DNA of 64,000 bases, from assembly GCF_030463535.1 (NCBI RefSeq), contig NC_132878.1, positions 95,696,373 through 95,760,372 on the forward strand, written 5' to 3'. The position numbers and the translations under genes are program-made. This document shows positions 1 to 56,170 of the stretch, piece by piece; within the stretch, counting starts at the first letter, position 1, and every line of letters begins with the position of its first letter. The notes under the pieces are model-generated. The model ran no database searches and had not been told where the DNA came from. It saw nothing but the letters and a program-made list of their open reading frames with translations. Origin of the DNA: Salminus brasiliensis (lineage: Eukaryota; Chordata; Actinopteri; Characiformes; Bryconidae).

Positions 1-795
1 CAAACTGAATCACTGACTTATTCCATAAAGACTCAATTCCTAAAGAATCAAACTGAATCACTGACTTATTCCATAAATATTAATTTCCTAAAGAATCATA
101 CTGAATCACTGACTTATTCCATAAAGACTCATTCCTAAAGAATCAAACTGAATCACTGACTTATTCCATAAAGATTAATTTCCTAAAGAATCATACTGAA
201 TCACTGACTCATTCCATAAAGACTAATTTCCTAAAGAATCATACTGAATCACTGAATCATTCAATAAAAACTAATTTCCTAAAGAATCAAACTGAATCAC
301 TGACTCATTCAATAAAAACTAATTTCCTAAAGAATCATACTCAATCACTGACTTATTCCATAAAGACTCAATTCCTAAAGAATCATACTGAATCACTAAA
401 TCATTGACCCGTTTCATAAAGACTAATTTCCTAAAGAATCATACTGAATCACTGAATCATTCCATAAAGACTAAATTCCTAAAGAATCATACTGAATCAC
501 TGAATCATTGACCCATTCTATTAAGACTAATTTCCTAAAGAATCATACTGAATCACTGAATCATTGACCCATTCCATAAAGACTAATTTCCTAAAGAATC
601 ATACTGAATCACTGACTTATTCCATAAAGACTCAATTCCTAAAGAATCATACTGAATCACAGACTCATTCCATAAAGACTAATTTCCTAAAGAATCAAAC
701 TGAATCACTGACTTATTCCATAAAGAGTCATTTCCAAAAGAATCAAACTGAATCATTGACTCATTCCATAAAGACTCATTTCCTAAAGAATCACT
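1..795. repeat. 48-bp minisatellite, upstream intron of myom3
   Basis: About 16 units built on ACTGAATCACTGACTTATTC and CCTAAAGAATC. Many units carry TGACTCATTC in place of TGACTTATTC, which is an AP-1-like TGACTCA. A 77-codon open frame at 564-797 is a by-product of the 48-bp (3x16) period. Confidence 0.9.
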
Positions 796-898
796 GACTC
801 ATACCATAATTCCTAATTGTTAGAGTAATTGTGGGAGTAATTGTCCCACCGTCACTCAGGAATACTACTGCCTTCGTAGTAGATAGTTTAATAGTTTA

Positions 899-899
899 A

Positions 900-936
<37 letters not shown>

Positions 937-954
937 TCTCTCTCTCTCTCTCCC
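899..954. repeat. (CT)n microsatellite
   Basis: An almost pure CT run directly before the first exon in the window; it doubles as the polypyrimidine tract of that acceptor. Confidence 0.9.
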
Positions 955-963
955 TTCCTGTAG

Positions 964-45498
<44,535 letters not shown>

Positions 45499-46014
45499 GA
45501 AGAGAGGAGAGCGAGTGTGCAATCAGTAGCAGCGACAGGCCGAGCTGATATCTCTTACAGCCTCAGTCAGGAATCACTTAAAGCAGCATTATGCAGAATT
45601 TCTACCTTAAAGCAGCAGCTTCAGGTTCATGCTACGGCGTCTCCGTCATTCCCACTCCGGGTTACTGCACTATGGAGCTTTGGTGGTGGAGCTGCAGGTG
45701 GAGAACCTCTCTCCACAACTGCTGTGTGATGCTGCATAACCCATCATATTAGTCCTATTAGTGTAAACACCTGTAGTATTACTCCACCGCCTCAGCCCAC
45801 ATGCTTTGCTTCTTTACCTTTCAGTGATGCTTCTGTATTCCTCAGCTTGTCCAGAAATGCATGTGTCACTCGTGTCCTTTAGAGGTGGCTCAAAGGTGGT
45901 TGCGGATTCCACCTCCCGACTTTACGGGAAGCCCAGGATCAAGATATGCCAAATTCTTACATAATGCTGCTTTAAAATGACAGTTTGGAGAAAAAATCGA
46001 ATATACATGAAACC

Positions 46015-46200
46015 TCGGGAATGATGGATGGTGCTTCAGCCAATGCTTTTGGGATCAGTTGAGGAGTTGGGGATGAGGTGAGAGGGACAGTAGACACAGT
46101 CACTCTAAGAAAAGCTGGAGCAACTCTTTTTAATACTCCTGATTTTAGAAGAAACAGTGAACGAGCAGGTGTCCCAATACTTTTGTCCGTATAGTGTGGC
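46015..46200 (+). mobile_element. Tc1/mariner-like short element, right half, in the myom3 3' UTR
   Basis: Starts at GGAATGATGGATGGTGCTTC and ends GTCCCAATACTTTTGTCCGT followed by ATAGTGTG. The left half is absent. Confidence 0.75.
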
Positions 46201-46312
46201 TTCCTAACCTTAAGACGACAATATTTTATTACAGTGTAAAGGCAAATTGGGTAAATTAGCTACAAGGCTAATTCAGCTAGCAAATACTATACATTTTTCT
46301 AGGTCTCCTCCA

Positions 46313-46560
46313 CCACACGATGCAACCAGTGCTGGGAGGGTGAAGACCATCATGAGCTTCCTCCAATTCACGTTAGCTCTAATGCAACTCCACTGGAGCT
46401 CAACGCGCTTGGAGGAGAACACTAACGGCTGATTCTGGTAGGTCAGCTAACAGCCGCCTGCACTGGCCACAGTGAGTGATAGGGGTGAGGTAGTGTCATC
46501 CTACCCAGCCAGAGAGAGAGAGAGAGGGAGGCCGGTCATGCTCTCTGGGACTTCCAGGTC
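46313..46560. mobile_element. SINE-like segment
   Basis: Shares CCAGTGCTGGGAGGGTGAAG and the AGAGAGAGAGAG plus TGCTCTCTGGGACTTCCAGG block with the copy at 5446-5862. Confidence 0.5.
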
Positions 46561-46805
46561 TGTTTAAAGGGATTCAAGGTAACCTTCCCTGACTGGGGCT
46601 TTAAGGGTTTGCTGCTCTGAAGGCCTCTGGTTTGGTTTGAGAAGCTTAGTTTTGTGGTTTTGCTTATTTAATGCTTATTCTTCGACTGAAGTGAAATAAA
46701 CATGCTGTTTGTGTAATTAGGTTTGGTGCTTGGGTTCATTTGGTTCAGTGTAATGACGTCAGTATTTTGTCACTGTCACACAAAAAGCTTTATATTATAT
46801 ATGAG

Positions 46806-47010
46806 AAAAGATAAGATAAGATAAGCCTTTATTAGTCCCACAGTGTTGAAATTCACCGTGTCACAGCAGCAAAGGGATAGCAAGACATTCAGGTGCAAAA
46901 TGTAGATAAATTACCTCTATATACAAAATATAAATAATACAAGTAAAAACAATATTATTTACAGATTATTTACCGATAATTAAAAACTGACCCTTAATTG
47001 CACGAGGGGG
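46806..47010 (-). mobile_element. LINE 3' tail, inverted
   Basis: Starts (GATAA)n and GCCTTTATTAGTCCCACAGT, the reverse complement of the (TTATC)n-tailed LINE at 39141-39590, and continues into its 3' UTR (ACCCTTAATTGCACGAGGGG). Confidence 0.75.
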
Positions 47011-47020
47011 GCAGTCTTCT

Positions 47021-47290
47021 CTAGCATGTTCTCCTGTCTCCCACCACCTGCACTTCCCAGGATGAGTTTGTTATTGAGCTCTCCAGACGAAGGTAGGAGG
47101 TAGTGACTTCTGGCTCCTGTAGGTGGCACTGTACATGGACTGTTTTTTGGACGGACTGTGACAATTCTTTGTGCCACTGCTGGTAGACCCGTATGACCGT
47201 ATGCTTCCATACACCTGCAGATTCAGCTATTTCCTTCACACTATGGTCTTTGGCCACGCCCAAATGCTGGAAATCACTCCTTTTAGCCAA
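47021..47290 (-). pseudogene. Transposase N-terminal fragment (Tc1-type helix-turn-helix)
   Basis: A reverse-strand frame of 89 codons reads VKEIAESAGVWKHTVIRVYQ then QWHKE, which resembles the helix-turn-helix of Tc1-type transposases (pattern A-x-x-x-G-x-S-x-x-T-V-x-R-V-Y-Q). No catalytic part follows, so it is a relic. Confidence 0.55.
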
Positions 47291-47469
47291 TCATTACCTG
47301 TATCTGCTTAGCAACCCATTTTCCACACATTCAATTAGACACTCACATTGCACTGTACTGCACTATTCTCAATGTCTGAGTCCTGTCACACACCCCGCAG
47401 GTATTTGTAGCCCAATAATCCTTGGCAGCGCCATCTGCAGGGGCCTATCCATATAATAGTTTGAGAACT

Positions 47470-47499
47470 TTATATATAAAGTTCTATATATATATAAAG

Positions 47500-47539
<40 letters not shown>

Positions 47540-47720
47540 CTGCTATATTATATATATACACTGTATATATATACAGTATATATATAAATATAGTGAATTT
47601 ATATATATACTGTGTATATATATACATATATGGATATATAGTGAAATTATATATATTATATACATATACAGTATATATATATTCACTATATTTATATATA
47701 GTGAACCTTTTATATATATA
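47470..47720. repeat. (AT)n-rich satellite
   Basis: Long TATATA runs with self-complementary interruptions (ACTGTATATATATACAGT, AGTGAATTTATATATATA). The open frames on both strands are artefacts. Confidence 0.92.
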
Positions 47721-47724
47721 GAAC

Positions 47725-48950
47725 TGTACAGTACTCACAACTTATTGGTATTTTTAACAGCCTTTAATTATTTTCTCATTTCAGCCTCTAACAGCTAATG
47801 TGTATTGTGTGGTGGTGAGGAGGCGGGAGTGAGCATACATACATAACATGACCCTTCTGGATATTCCATGGACATTCTGGAGCTTTAATTATGACGTCTA
47901 GTGTCATTCATTTTCTACAGCCAGTTCCCTCTCATTTATTAATAATAAAATAAAATTTACATATTTAAACCATTTGAACTATTTAACACCTATAAGGTTG
48001 TGTATACTGCAGTTCAATATTAGGCAGATGTCGTTGCCACAGCTTTACTGTAAAAACACATGGTAGCAGTGTTCACTGTATTACAGCACTGTTGTTGATC
48101 TTTACAGTAAAAATAGATAGAAGTACAGAATTGTGCTGTTATGGGTAAAATGGTCAAATTCAGGTAGATGTGGTCACCGTGGCTGCAGGTTTAATTCCAG
48201 TTTGGCCTTAATTTGCCTCTATTTATGAAGGTATATTAAATTTTACAATTTTATAAGTTAAATTTGTGCATTTTTACAGATTGATATTGTAAAATAAATA
48301 TAATTTATAATTAGAAATGTTTCTGAAACACACAGGTTGTTACTTTAACCACTTATCAGTATTTCCCTGTACATCTCTTACTACCCTGACATGGTGCGGC
48401 CTGTGTGTATCTGCAGTAACACTGGGTTTTTAATGAAATCACTGGTTCCACTGGGCTGTCTGAGCTGTCTGGGCTGTCTGGGCCGTCTGGGTTGACAGTA
48501 GATTTACAGATATGCTGTACCACATAGTGTTTCCTAATAGACTGCTTCATTATGCAAGACCAGGACTTTTTTTTTGTCCAGAAAGAAAAAAGCAAACAGT
48601 CCACAGGGTCGTCCACCTCTCGGCCAATTCCACAGCCGACCTCAGGATCGGGGTTATGCTGCATTACATAGCATGAGCTCTGAATGAAGGCAACACTGAT
48701 TCTTCACCTGGAGAAATTGTCGTTCCTTATGACTAGATCTTCTTGTAGGTGGTCCAAAATGGGGTCCATTATTGTACTCTATAGAACCCTGTATGACTCA
48801 GGGTCACTGCTATCCTGAGACAGATGGAAGTCCAGAATGGCACGTCGAAGCCAGAGGTGAGTTCCACAATCTGGCAAAACTGCCAAATTTGCTTTAGGCT
48901 GTATAGTGAAGTAGATGCCCGCCTTTCTTCTTCCCCTGGATGTCTGACCT
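47725..48950. other. Intergenic sequence between myom3 and fabp10a
   Basis: No gene recognised. A reverse frame of 102 codons at 48356-48664 has no similarity I can name. CTGTCTGGGCTGTCTGGGCC-type short repeats lie at 48457-48495. Confidence 0.45.
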
Positions 48951-48954
48951 GCAC

Positions 48955-49172
48955 CCTAACTCATCCCCAACTCATCAACGCACCATCCATCACTCCAAAG
49001 AACACAGCAGTTCCTCCACTGCTCCACAGCTCAGTACTGCTGCTGGGGGGGCTTTACACCCCTCTAGCCCACGCCTGGCATTAGGCAGCATGGTGCCAAT
49101 AGGTTCATGACGTTGATCAGCTCCAGAGAGAGAGTCCTATTCTATTGGCAGCACTTCTTCTCTACAGGGGTT
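48955..49172 (-). mobile_element. Tc1/mariner-like short element, internal part, inverted
   Basis: Reverse-complement core blocks (CTAGCCCACGCCTGGCATTA, GAGTCCTATTCTATTGGCAG) without either terminal repeat. Confidence 0.72.
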
Positions 49173-50170
49173 CAATCACTTCAAGCATTTGGATGGATAA
49201 CCAAATGTGGGAGACTGGGGTCTGGGTGACTGTGCTGCATTACACCAGTAAGAGTCCTTGGGCAAGACTCCTAACACTACATAGGCCCACCGCTGTGGAT
49301 AAGAGCCTCAGCTAAATGCCGTAAAGGGTTAATAATTAAAAAGGCCATTTAAAGTGATTACCAAGCAAAGATAATGGTTGACTTATTTTTACAGAGTGTT
49401 ACCAGTGAAACTGGTCATTCTGCAGGTGTGCAGATGTGGAGTTCTCAGCATCGGGCACTGTAAATAGCCCACCCAGACTGAAATTAGCCCCGGATTAAGC
49501 CTCAGTCTTGACTAAATAGGACTTCTAATGGTGAAACTCTAAAGGCATTGTAATACAGCCCTAACTCAGAGAGCCATGATTCCCAGGAATCCCTGATGTA
49601 TAGACAGGGGGTCTGCAATAAAGTGCATTGCCCCATGTGAGATTCAGGTGGGCTGTAACAATGGCTGTAAAACTATGTACAGACCCACTCAGAGCCCATG
49701 CCCACCTGAAACCCACCAGGAACCCACCTAGCCCACGTTCCACCCATTCAGGCTGGGTTGGTGTTGCTGAGCAGCTCCTCTAGTACCTCAGGTTGTTGCC
49801 ATGGGGTTGCTAGGGGGTTGCTAGGGGGTTGCTATGGTATGCTCAGTGGTGGGTAGGTGGTTGCTGTGGTATTCCACATGGTTGCAAGGCTGTTGTTAGT
49901 GTGCTAGCATCTAGATGGCGTGAGGGGATGCACAAACCTTTGTCCATTCGTTTCCATGGAAGAACCCATAGACCCAAAGTTCCCCAGAAGACATGGTTCT
50001 CCAGAAGACTCGGAGAAGACTACCCTACTGAAGCATTAATATCTCGTTAGAAATGCCTTCATCGTATCTAGAAGGCTCTGATGCATAACACTGTGTGCCA
50101 GATGTGCCATAGGGTCACCAATCTGCAGATGTAAATGAACTCCAGGTTGTCCAAACAGGCCAACGCCACT
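49173..50170. other. Intergenic sequence upstream of fabp10a
   Basis: GTTGCTAGGGGGTTGCTAGG repeats at 49790-49880 are the inverse of the array at 28590-29310. No open gene seen. Distal promoter elements of fabp10a could lie here, but none was identified with confidence. Confidence 0.45.
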
Positions 50171-50178
50171 ATGGAGAC

Positions 50179-50191
50179 GTTAATGATTAGT
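50179..50191 (+). promoter_or_regulatory. HNF1-like site of fabp10a
   Basis: GTTAATGATTAGT matches the HNF1 palindrome GTTAATNATTAAC at 11 of 13 positions and lies 27 bases before a TATA box. Liver-enriched HNF factors are known regulators of fish fabp10a; that this site is used is inferred. Confidence 0.6.
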
Positions 50192-50217
50192 GAAGCAAGG
50201 GGGACTTTCTTGACCAC

Positions 50218-50223
50218 TATAAG
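50218..50223 (+). promoter_or_regulatory. TATA box of fabp10a
   Basis: TATAAG in the context ACCACTATAAGAACCC lies 102 bases before the start codon. This predicts transcription from about 50248 and a 5' leader of about 70 nt, typical of this gene family. Confidence 0.65.
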
Positions 50224-50319
50224 AACCCGGAGTGGTGGGGGAGTCCTCTCCACGCTGCGAGGAGCTTCACGAAGTGTCTTGAGCTTCAGCCTCTGGTGGT
50301 GAAGGTGACTTTGGCAGAA

Positions 50320-50386
50320 ATGGCCTTCAGCGGAACATGGCAGGTTTACGCCCAGGAGAACTACGAGGAGTTTCTCCGGGCTATCT
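50320..50386 (+). CDS. fabp10a: fabp10a exon 1
   Basis: ATG at 50320 in the context CAGAAATGG. Encodes the first 22 residues, including the FABP signature. Donor GTGAGT, phase 1. Confidence 0.93.
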
Positions 50387-53300
50387 GTGAGTACAGCCGA
50401 GGTTTTCGCACTGCAGCAACACGGCTAATGCGGCTGTGAGTGATGTGTGTGATGATTTAGGCCTGTGGTTAGCTAGTTAGTGCCATGCTAATGGCCAGGG
50501 GTTAGCTGTCCATAGCATGGCTAGCTACATTTGTCTTGTCTAATTAAAAAAAATCACATCTAAATATGAAGGTTTGTGGCTTTACTGTTGATTAGGTTCT
50601 CATCAAAGTGTTTCGGCTAATGTTAGCATGGCTAATTTACTGCTGGTGAGATCGGCACATCTTCAAACCAGGCAGCAGGGACTGGTTGATCGCCACTGAT
50701 ATACGCTTCTCCTTCTCCAGCTCTGCCAGAGGACATCATTAAGATGGCCAAGGATGTCAAACCCGTGACAGAGATCCAGCAGACCGGCAACGACTTCGTC
50801 ATCACCTCCAAAACTCCCGGAAAATCCGTCACCAACTCCTTCACCATCGGCAAGGAGGCCGAAATCACCACCATGGACGGAAGGAAGCTCAAGGTATCGT
50901 TTCATTACCATTCGTCTGGACTTTTCTATTGCATATACTCTACAGTTCTTCAGGGGGTTCTTTACCAAAGGCAACGGTTCTACATAGAACCATAATAACT
51001 GACATTTCGGTGCATTGGGTGTGTTTTTTAGCTTGGCTACAAAAGGTGGAAAATTTGCACCAATTAGGGCTGTATACAACTCTATTTCTGTAAAGTGTTT
51101 TTTTTTTACATTGTTCACTTTTTATCAGTTAAAACCAAATTATTAAAAAGCTGGATCTAGTAAATGAGATCGGTTTGCTTCTTTCAAGCGTTATTTATTT
51201 CTTGGAAAAAAAATAAATTAGCACATTTTTCCGCTTTCTATTTAAAAAAAATATTTTTCTTGAGAAAAAAAAATCATGAAAAGCTAAATTTGTCATTTGT
51301 TTATTTAAAAAGTAAAAAAGTAAAATAATTACATTTATAATAATATATAATTATTTTAATAATAATATATCATTAATAATAATAATATATAACAACATTA
51401 AATGTAAAGAAAAAAGTATTTTCTTTTGAGGAAAACAAATACATATTTTATTTCATGAAAAAGTAAATTTGTAATTTGTTTCTTTAAAAAGTAAAGTTTC
51501 TTTAACAGTAAAATAATTACTACTAATAATATACAATTAATAATAATATATAACAATAAAATACTAAAACATACAAAAATGTGCTGCTTATTTGTTTGTG
51601 AAATAAAAAGTGTGCATGTGCATCATTTTTAAGTAGTTAATTTATCTCAATTTTTAATTCAAATTTACATTAAAAATAATCTGCACATTTTCATGAAAAA
51701 TGATATCATTTGTTTCAACAAAAAAATCCATCTGTATCTTTCTTTTTAAAAATATCAGATTTTTTCTGCAGTTTTTCCTTGAAAACTTTTTTTAATTCTG
51801 CATTTATTCTTTAAAAACAATTTTAGATTTTTTTTTATGTTCTGCGTCTCTCTTTTTAAAGTACATTTATCTCAAAATTTGCTTGAAAAACAGAATTGTC
51901 TGCATTTTCATAGATGGTAATGTTGGTTCTGATGATGCTGATGAAAGTGATGACTCTGATCTGTATTCCCTTCAGTGCACCGTGAAGATGGAGGGAGGAA
52001 AGCTCATCTGTCAGACAGACAAGTTCTCACACATGCAGGAGATCAAGGGAGGAGAGATGATTGAGGTGTGTACGTCTAACACACACTGCACTGCACTCAC
52101 CTGGTCTCATGAGATATTAGCCCTCATAGAACCCCCCTCAGCCAATCACACTGGTGGAACTGACGGTGACAGTGCGGCCTGGGTTCTGCTGGTAGAAGCA
52201 GGAGCAGAGTGAAAATGAGCACGATTAGAAAGGAGGCCGTGCTCGTTAGCCAAATGCTTATTGCTGTGTTTTCATTTTGGAGGCTTTATAGAGTTTGAAT
52301 TGACTTGAGACGGATCTTAGCTCAGTTCTGGGCTTTTTTTAATGGCACTGCGAGACTCAGTCAATTTTGTGCTGCTAATACGTTCAGCCAACTCGACAAA
52401 GTCATTCCATCTTAGATCTCAGGTTTAAACCCTCTGCTTGTGCGACGCACTGCAGCAGCGTTATTACTAATCACAGGAGCTTGCAGAGCAGGCCCAGCCC
52501 TAAAGCTCATACTGGAGCAATCCAGAAAGAGCTCATCTAAGCTAATTAGCATTCATAAAGCAGTCCGTCAGCCGCTGCTCTTAAAACAAAGATATTACAC
52601 CAATTTATACTAATAAGAACACTACTGACGTACGTTTAATAGACTGTAATTAAAATGCAACTACTCATTACTCATATACTGCACATTACTCAATATGCAG
52701 TACTCAGTCATTGCTTATATACTCAATACTCATTACTCATATAATCAAGACCTAGTACTCAGTCGTTATACTCCATACCCAAAACTAACCCAAAAAGTAT
52801 CATAAATTCAATATGCATTACTCATGTACTCAATGTGCATTTACCCATTACTTAGTACTCAGTCATAAATCATATACTCAATACTCATTAATCAGCCATT
52901 ACTCATATACTCAATACTCATTAATCAGCCATTACTCATATACTCAATACTCATTAATCAGCCATTACTCATATACTCAATACTTATTAATCAGTCATTA
53001 CTCATATACTCAATACTCATTAATCAGCCATTACTCATATACTCAATACTCATTAATCAGTCATTACTCATTTACTCAATACTCATTAATCAGTCATTAC
53101 TCATTTACTCAATAATCATTAATCAGCCATTACTCATATACTCAATACTCATTAATCAGCCATTACTCATATACTCAATACTCATTAATCAGCCATTACT
53201 CATATACTCAATACTTATTAATCAGTCATTACTCATATACTCAATACTCATTAATCAGTCATTACTCATTTACTCAATAATCATTAATCAGCCATTACTC

Positions 53301-56018
53301 ATATACTCAATACTCATTAATCAGCCATTACTCATATACTCAATACTCATTAATCAGCCATTACTCATATACTCAATACTCATTAATCAGTCATTACTCA
53401 TATACTCAATACTTATTAATCAGTCATTACTCATATACTCAATACTCATTAATCAGTCATTACTGATTTACTCAATACTCATTAATCAGCCATTACTCAT
53501 ATACTCAATACTCATTAATCAGTCATTACTCATATACTTAATACTTATTAATCAGTCATTACTCATATACTCAATACTCATTAATCAGTCATTACTCATT
53601 TACTCAATACTCATTAATCAGTCATTACTCATTTACTCAATACTCATTAATCAGCCATTACTCATATACTCAATACTCATTAATCAGTCATTACTCATTT
53701 ACTCAATACTCATTAATCAGTCATTACTCATATACTCAATACTCATTAATCAGTCATTACTCATTTACTCAATACTCATTAATCAGTCATTACTCATTTA
53801 CTCAATACTCATTAATCAGTCATTACTCATTTACTCAATACTCATTAATCAGTCATTACTCATATACCTAATACTTATTAATCAGTCATTACTCATATAC
53901 TCAATACTCATTAATCAGTCATTACTCATTTACTCAATACTCATTAATCAGTCATTACTCATATACTCATTAATCAGTCATTACTCATATATTCAATACT
54001 CATTAATCAGTCATTACTCATTTACTCAATACTCATTAATCAGTCATTACTCATATACCTAATACATAGTACTTAGTCATAACTCATGAACTCAATACTC
54101 ATTAATCAGTCATTACTCATTTACTCAATACTCATTAATCAGTCATTACTCATATACTCAATACTCATTAATCAGTCATTACTCATATACTCAATACTCA
54201 TTAATCAGTCATTACTCATTTACTCAATACTCATTAATCAGTCATTACTCATATACTCAATACTCATTAATCAGTCATTACTCATATACTCAATACTCAT
54301 TAATCAGTCATTACTCATATACTCAATACTCATTAATCAGTCATTACTCATTTACTCAATACTCATTAATCAGCCATTACTCATATACTCAATACTCATT
54401 AATCAGTCATTACTCATTTACTCAATACTCATTAATCAGTCATAACTCATATACTTAATACTCATTAATCAGTCATTACTCATTTACTCAATACTCATTA
54501 ATCAGTCATTACTCATTTACTCAATACTCATTAATCAGTCATTACTCATATACTCAATACTCATTAATCAGTCATTACTCATATACTCAATACTCATTAA
54601 TCAGTCATTACTCATTTACTCAATACTCATTAATCAGTCATTACTCATATACTCAATACTCATTAATCAGTCATTACTCATATACTTAATACTCATTAAT
54701 CAGTCATTACTCATTTACTCAATACTCATTAATCAGTCATTACTCATATACTCAATACTCATTAATCAGTCATTACTCATATACTCAATACTCATTAATC
54801 AGTCATTACTCATTTACTCAATACTCATTAATCAGTCATTACTCATATACTCAATACTCATTAATCAGTCATTACTCATATACTTAATACTCATTAATCA
54901 GTCATTACTCATTTACTCAATACTCATTAATCAGTCATTACTCATATACTCAATACTCATTAATCAGTCATTACTCATATACTCAATACTCATTAATCAG
55001 TCATTACTCATTTACTCAATACTTATTAATCAGTCATTACTCATATACTTAATACTCATTAATCAGTCATTACTCATTTACTCAATACTCATTAATCAGT
55101 CATTACTCATTTACTCAATACTCATTAATCAGTCATTACTCATTTACTCAATACTCATTAATCAGTCATTACTCATTTACTCAATACTCAGTAATCAGTC
55201 ATTACTCATTTACTTAATACTCATTAATCAGCCATTACTCATTTACTCAATACTCATTAATCAGTCATAACTCATTTACTCAATACTCAGTAATCAGTCA
55301 TTACTCATTTACTTAATACTCATTAATCAGCCATAACTCATATACTCAATACTTATTAATCAGTCATTACTCATATACTCAATACTCATTAATCAGTCAT
55401 TACTCATTTACTCAATACTCATTAATCAGTCATTACTCATTTACTTAATACTCATTAATCAGCCATTACTCATTTACTCAATACTCATTAATCAGTCATT
55501 ACTCATATACTCAATACTCATTAATCAGTCATTACTCATTTACTCAATACTCATTAATCAGTCATTACTCATATACTCAATACTCATTAATCAGTCATTA
55601 CTCATTTACTCAATACTCATTAATCAGTCATTACTCATTTACTTAATACTCAGTATTCAGTCGTAACTCATGTACTTAATACTACTAATATTATTCATAT
55701 AGTAGTACTTAGTATGTAGTACTTAGTCATTACTTAATGTGTATGCTCAATACTCATTACTCAGTACTCATATACTTAATACTACTAGTATACTCATTAC
55801 TCAGTCATTACTCGTATAGTCATTAATCAATATTTCCTCTTATACTCATATACATATACATACTCAGTACTCACATTCACTATACTCATATACATATACA
55901 TACTCAGTACTCAGTCATTACTTCTTTACTCAGTACTCACTGCTTTTCCTCTCTCTCCCTTCATCAGACCCTGACCGTAGAAGGGACCACCATGGTCAGG
56001 AAGAGTAAAAAGGTGTGA
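50320..56018 (+). CDS. fabp10a: Liver basic fatty-acid/bile-acid binding protein (FABP10A), complete, four exons
   Basis: Small cytosolic lipid carrier of hepatocytes that binds bile acids and fatty acids inside a ten-stranded beta barrel. Exons 50320-50386, 50721-50893, 51976-52065 and 55968-56018 join in frame to 126 residues, the usual length. The N-terminus [19 protein letters not shown] fits the FABP signature (G-x-W-x-V-x4-N-Y-E-x-F). Further marks are [56 protein letters not shown] and the end MVRKSKKV. Exon phases (1, 0, 0) and sizes follow the four-exon FABP pattern. The start is the first ATG after the TATA box. A polyadenylation signal AATAAA lies at 56066-56071. FABP10 is absent from placental mammals but present in fish and birds. 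Assignment to fabp10a over fabp10b or fabp1 rests on strong resemblance to the zebrafish protein. Confidence 0.93.
50721..50893 (+). CDS. fabp10a: fabp10a exon 2
   Basis: A 173-nt exon, the standard FABP exon 2 size. Acceptor TCTCCAG, donor GTATCG. Encodes [16 protein letters not shown] through to GRKLK. Confidence 0.94.
50894..51975. other. fabp10a intron 2, AT-rich
   Basis: Very AT-rich with many A and T homopolymers and TAATAATATATAA-like runs. No element recognised. Confidence 0.55.
51976..52065 (+). CDS. fabp10a: fabp10a exon 3
   Basis: A 90-nt exon; acceptor CCTTCAG, donor GTGTGT. Encodes [20 protein letters not shown] and [10 protein letters not shown]. Phase 0 at both ends. Confidence 0.94.
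52066..52640. other. fabp10a intron 3, left part
   Basis: Unique-looking sequence before the satellite. No feature can be supported. Confidence 0.45.
52660..55930. repeat. 33-bp satellite filling fabp10a intron 3
   Basis: The core array at 52880-55650 has about 84 units of TCATTACTCATATACTCAAT and ACTCATTAATCAG. Variants alternate TTTACTCAAT and TATACTCAAT. The flanks (52660-52880 and 55650-55930) are looser permutations of TACTCA. Open frames at 52813-53115 and 54086-54445 come from the 33-bp period. Confidence 0.95.
55968..56018 (+). CDS. fabp10a: fabp10a exon 4
   Basis: A 51-nt coding exon; acceptor CATCAG, stop TGA at 56016-56018. Encodes [16 protein letters not shown]. It lies 3.9 kb from exon 3 because of the satellite between them. 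Confidence 0.94.
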   Translation, partial: TLTVEGTTMVRKSKKV

Positions 56019-56065
56019 TGGGACTTGTTCAGCTGAAGAGGTCTGCGGTTTGAAGCGTCTATTTA

Positions 56066-56071
56066 AATAAA
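56066..56071 (+). terminator. fabp10a polyadenylation signal
   Basis: AATAAA 48 bases after the stop codon, followed by a T-rich and G/T-rich downstream element (GTTTGTTTGTTTTTTGG). Confidence 0.85.
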
Positions 56072-56170
56072 AGTTCATTCATCAAAAACATCTGTCTGTT
56101 TTTTTTGTTTGTTTGTTTTTTGGTCCATCATTTGCATTAGCCCGCAGAATTAAACAGGCTGCTTACTGTG

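Larger units (their letters stand above)
45499..46720 (+). other. myom3: myom3 3' UTR with polyadenylation signal
   Basis: Non-coding stretch after the stop. A canonical AATAAA at 46695-46700, followed by T/G-rich sequence (TGCTGTTTGTGT), is the best polyadenylation signal. The interval includes the right half of a Tc1-like short element (46015-46200) and a SINE-like segment (46313-46560), so the mRNA tail is partly transposon-derived. The true end could be earlier. Confidence 0.55.

Noticed and set aside
48356..48664. Reverse-strand frame of 102 codons
   Set aside because: No similarity I can name, weak composition, and next to repeat debris; not supported as a gene.
52813..54445. Open frames of 100 and 119 codons in fabp10a intron 3
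   Set aside because: By-products of the 33-bp satellite between two confirmed exons.
52880..55650. CRISPR-like regular repeats
   Set aside because: Units are strictly head to tail with no unique spacers, and the DNA is vertebrate.
50320..56018. FABP1, FABP6 or FABP10B as the identity of the lipid-binding gene
   Set aside because: The N-terminus ([19 protein letters not shown]) and the KSKKV end fit the FABP10A type best. FABP10B cannot be fully excluded without alignment.
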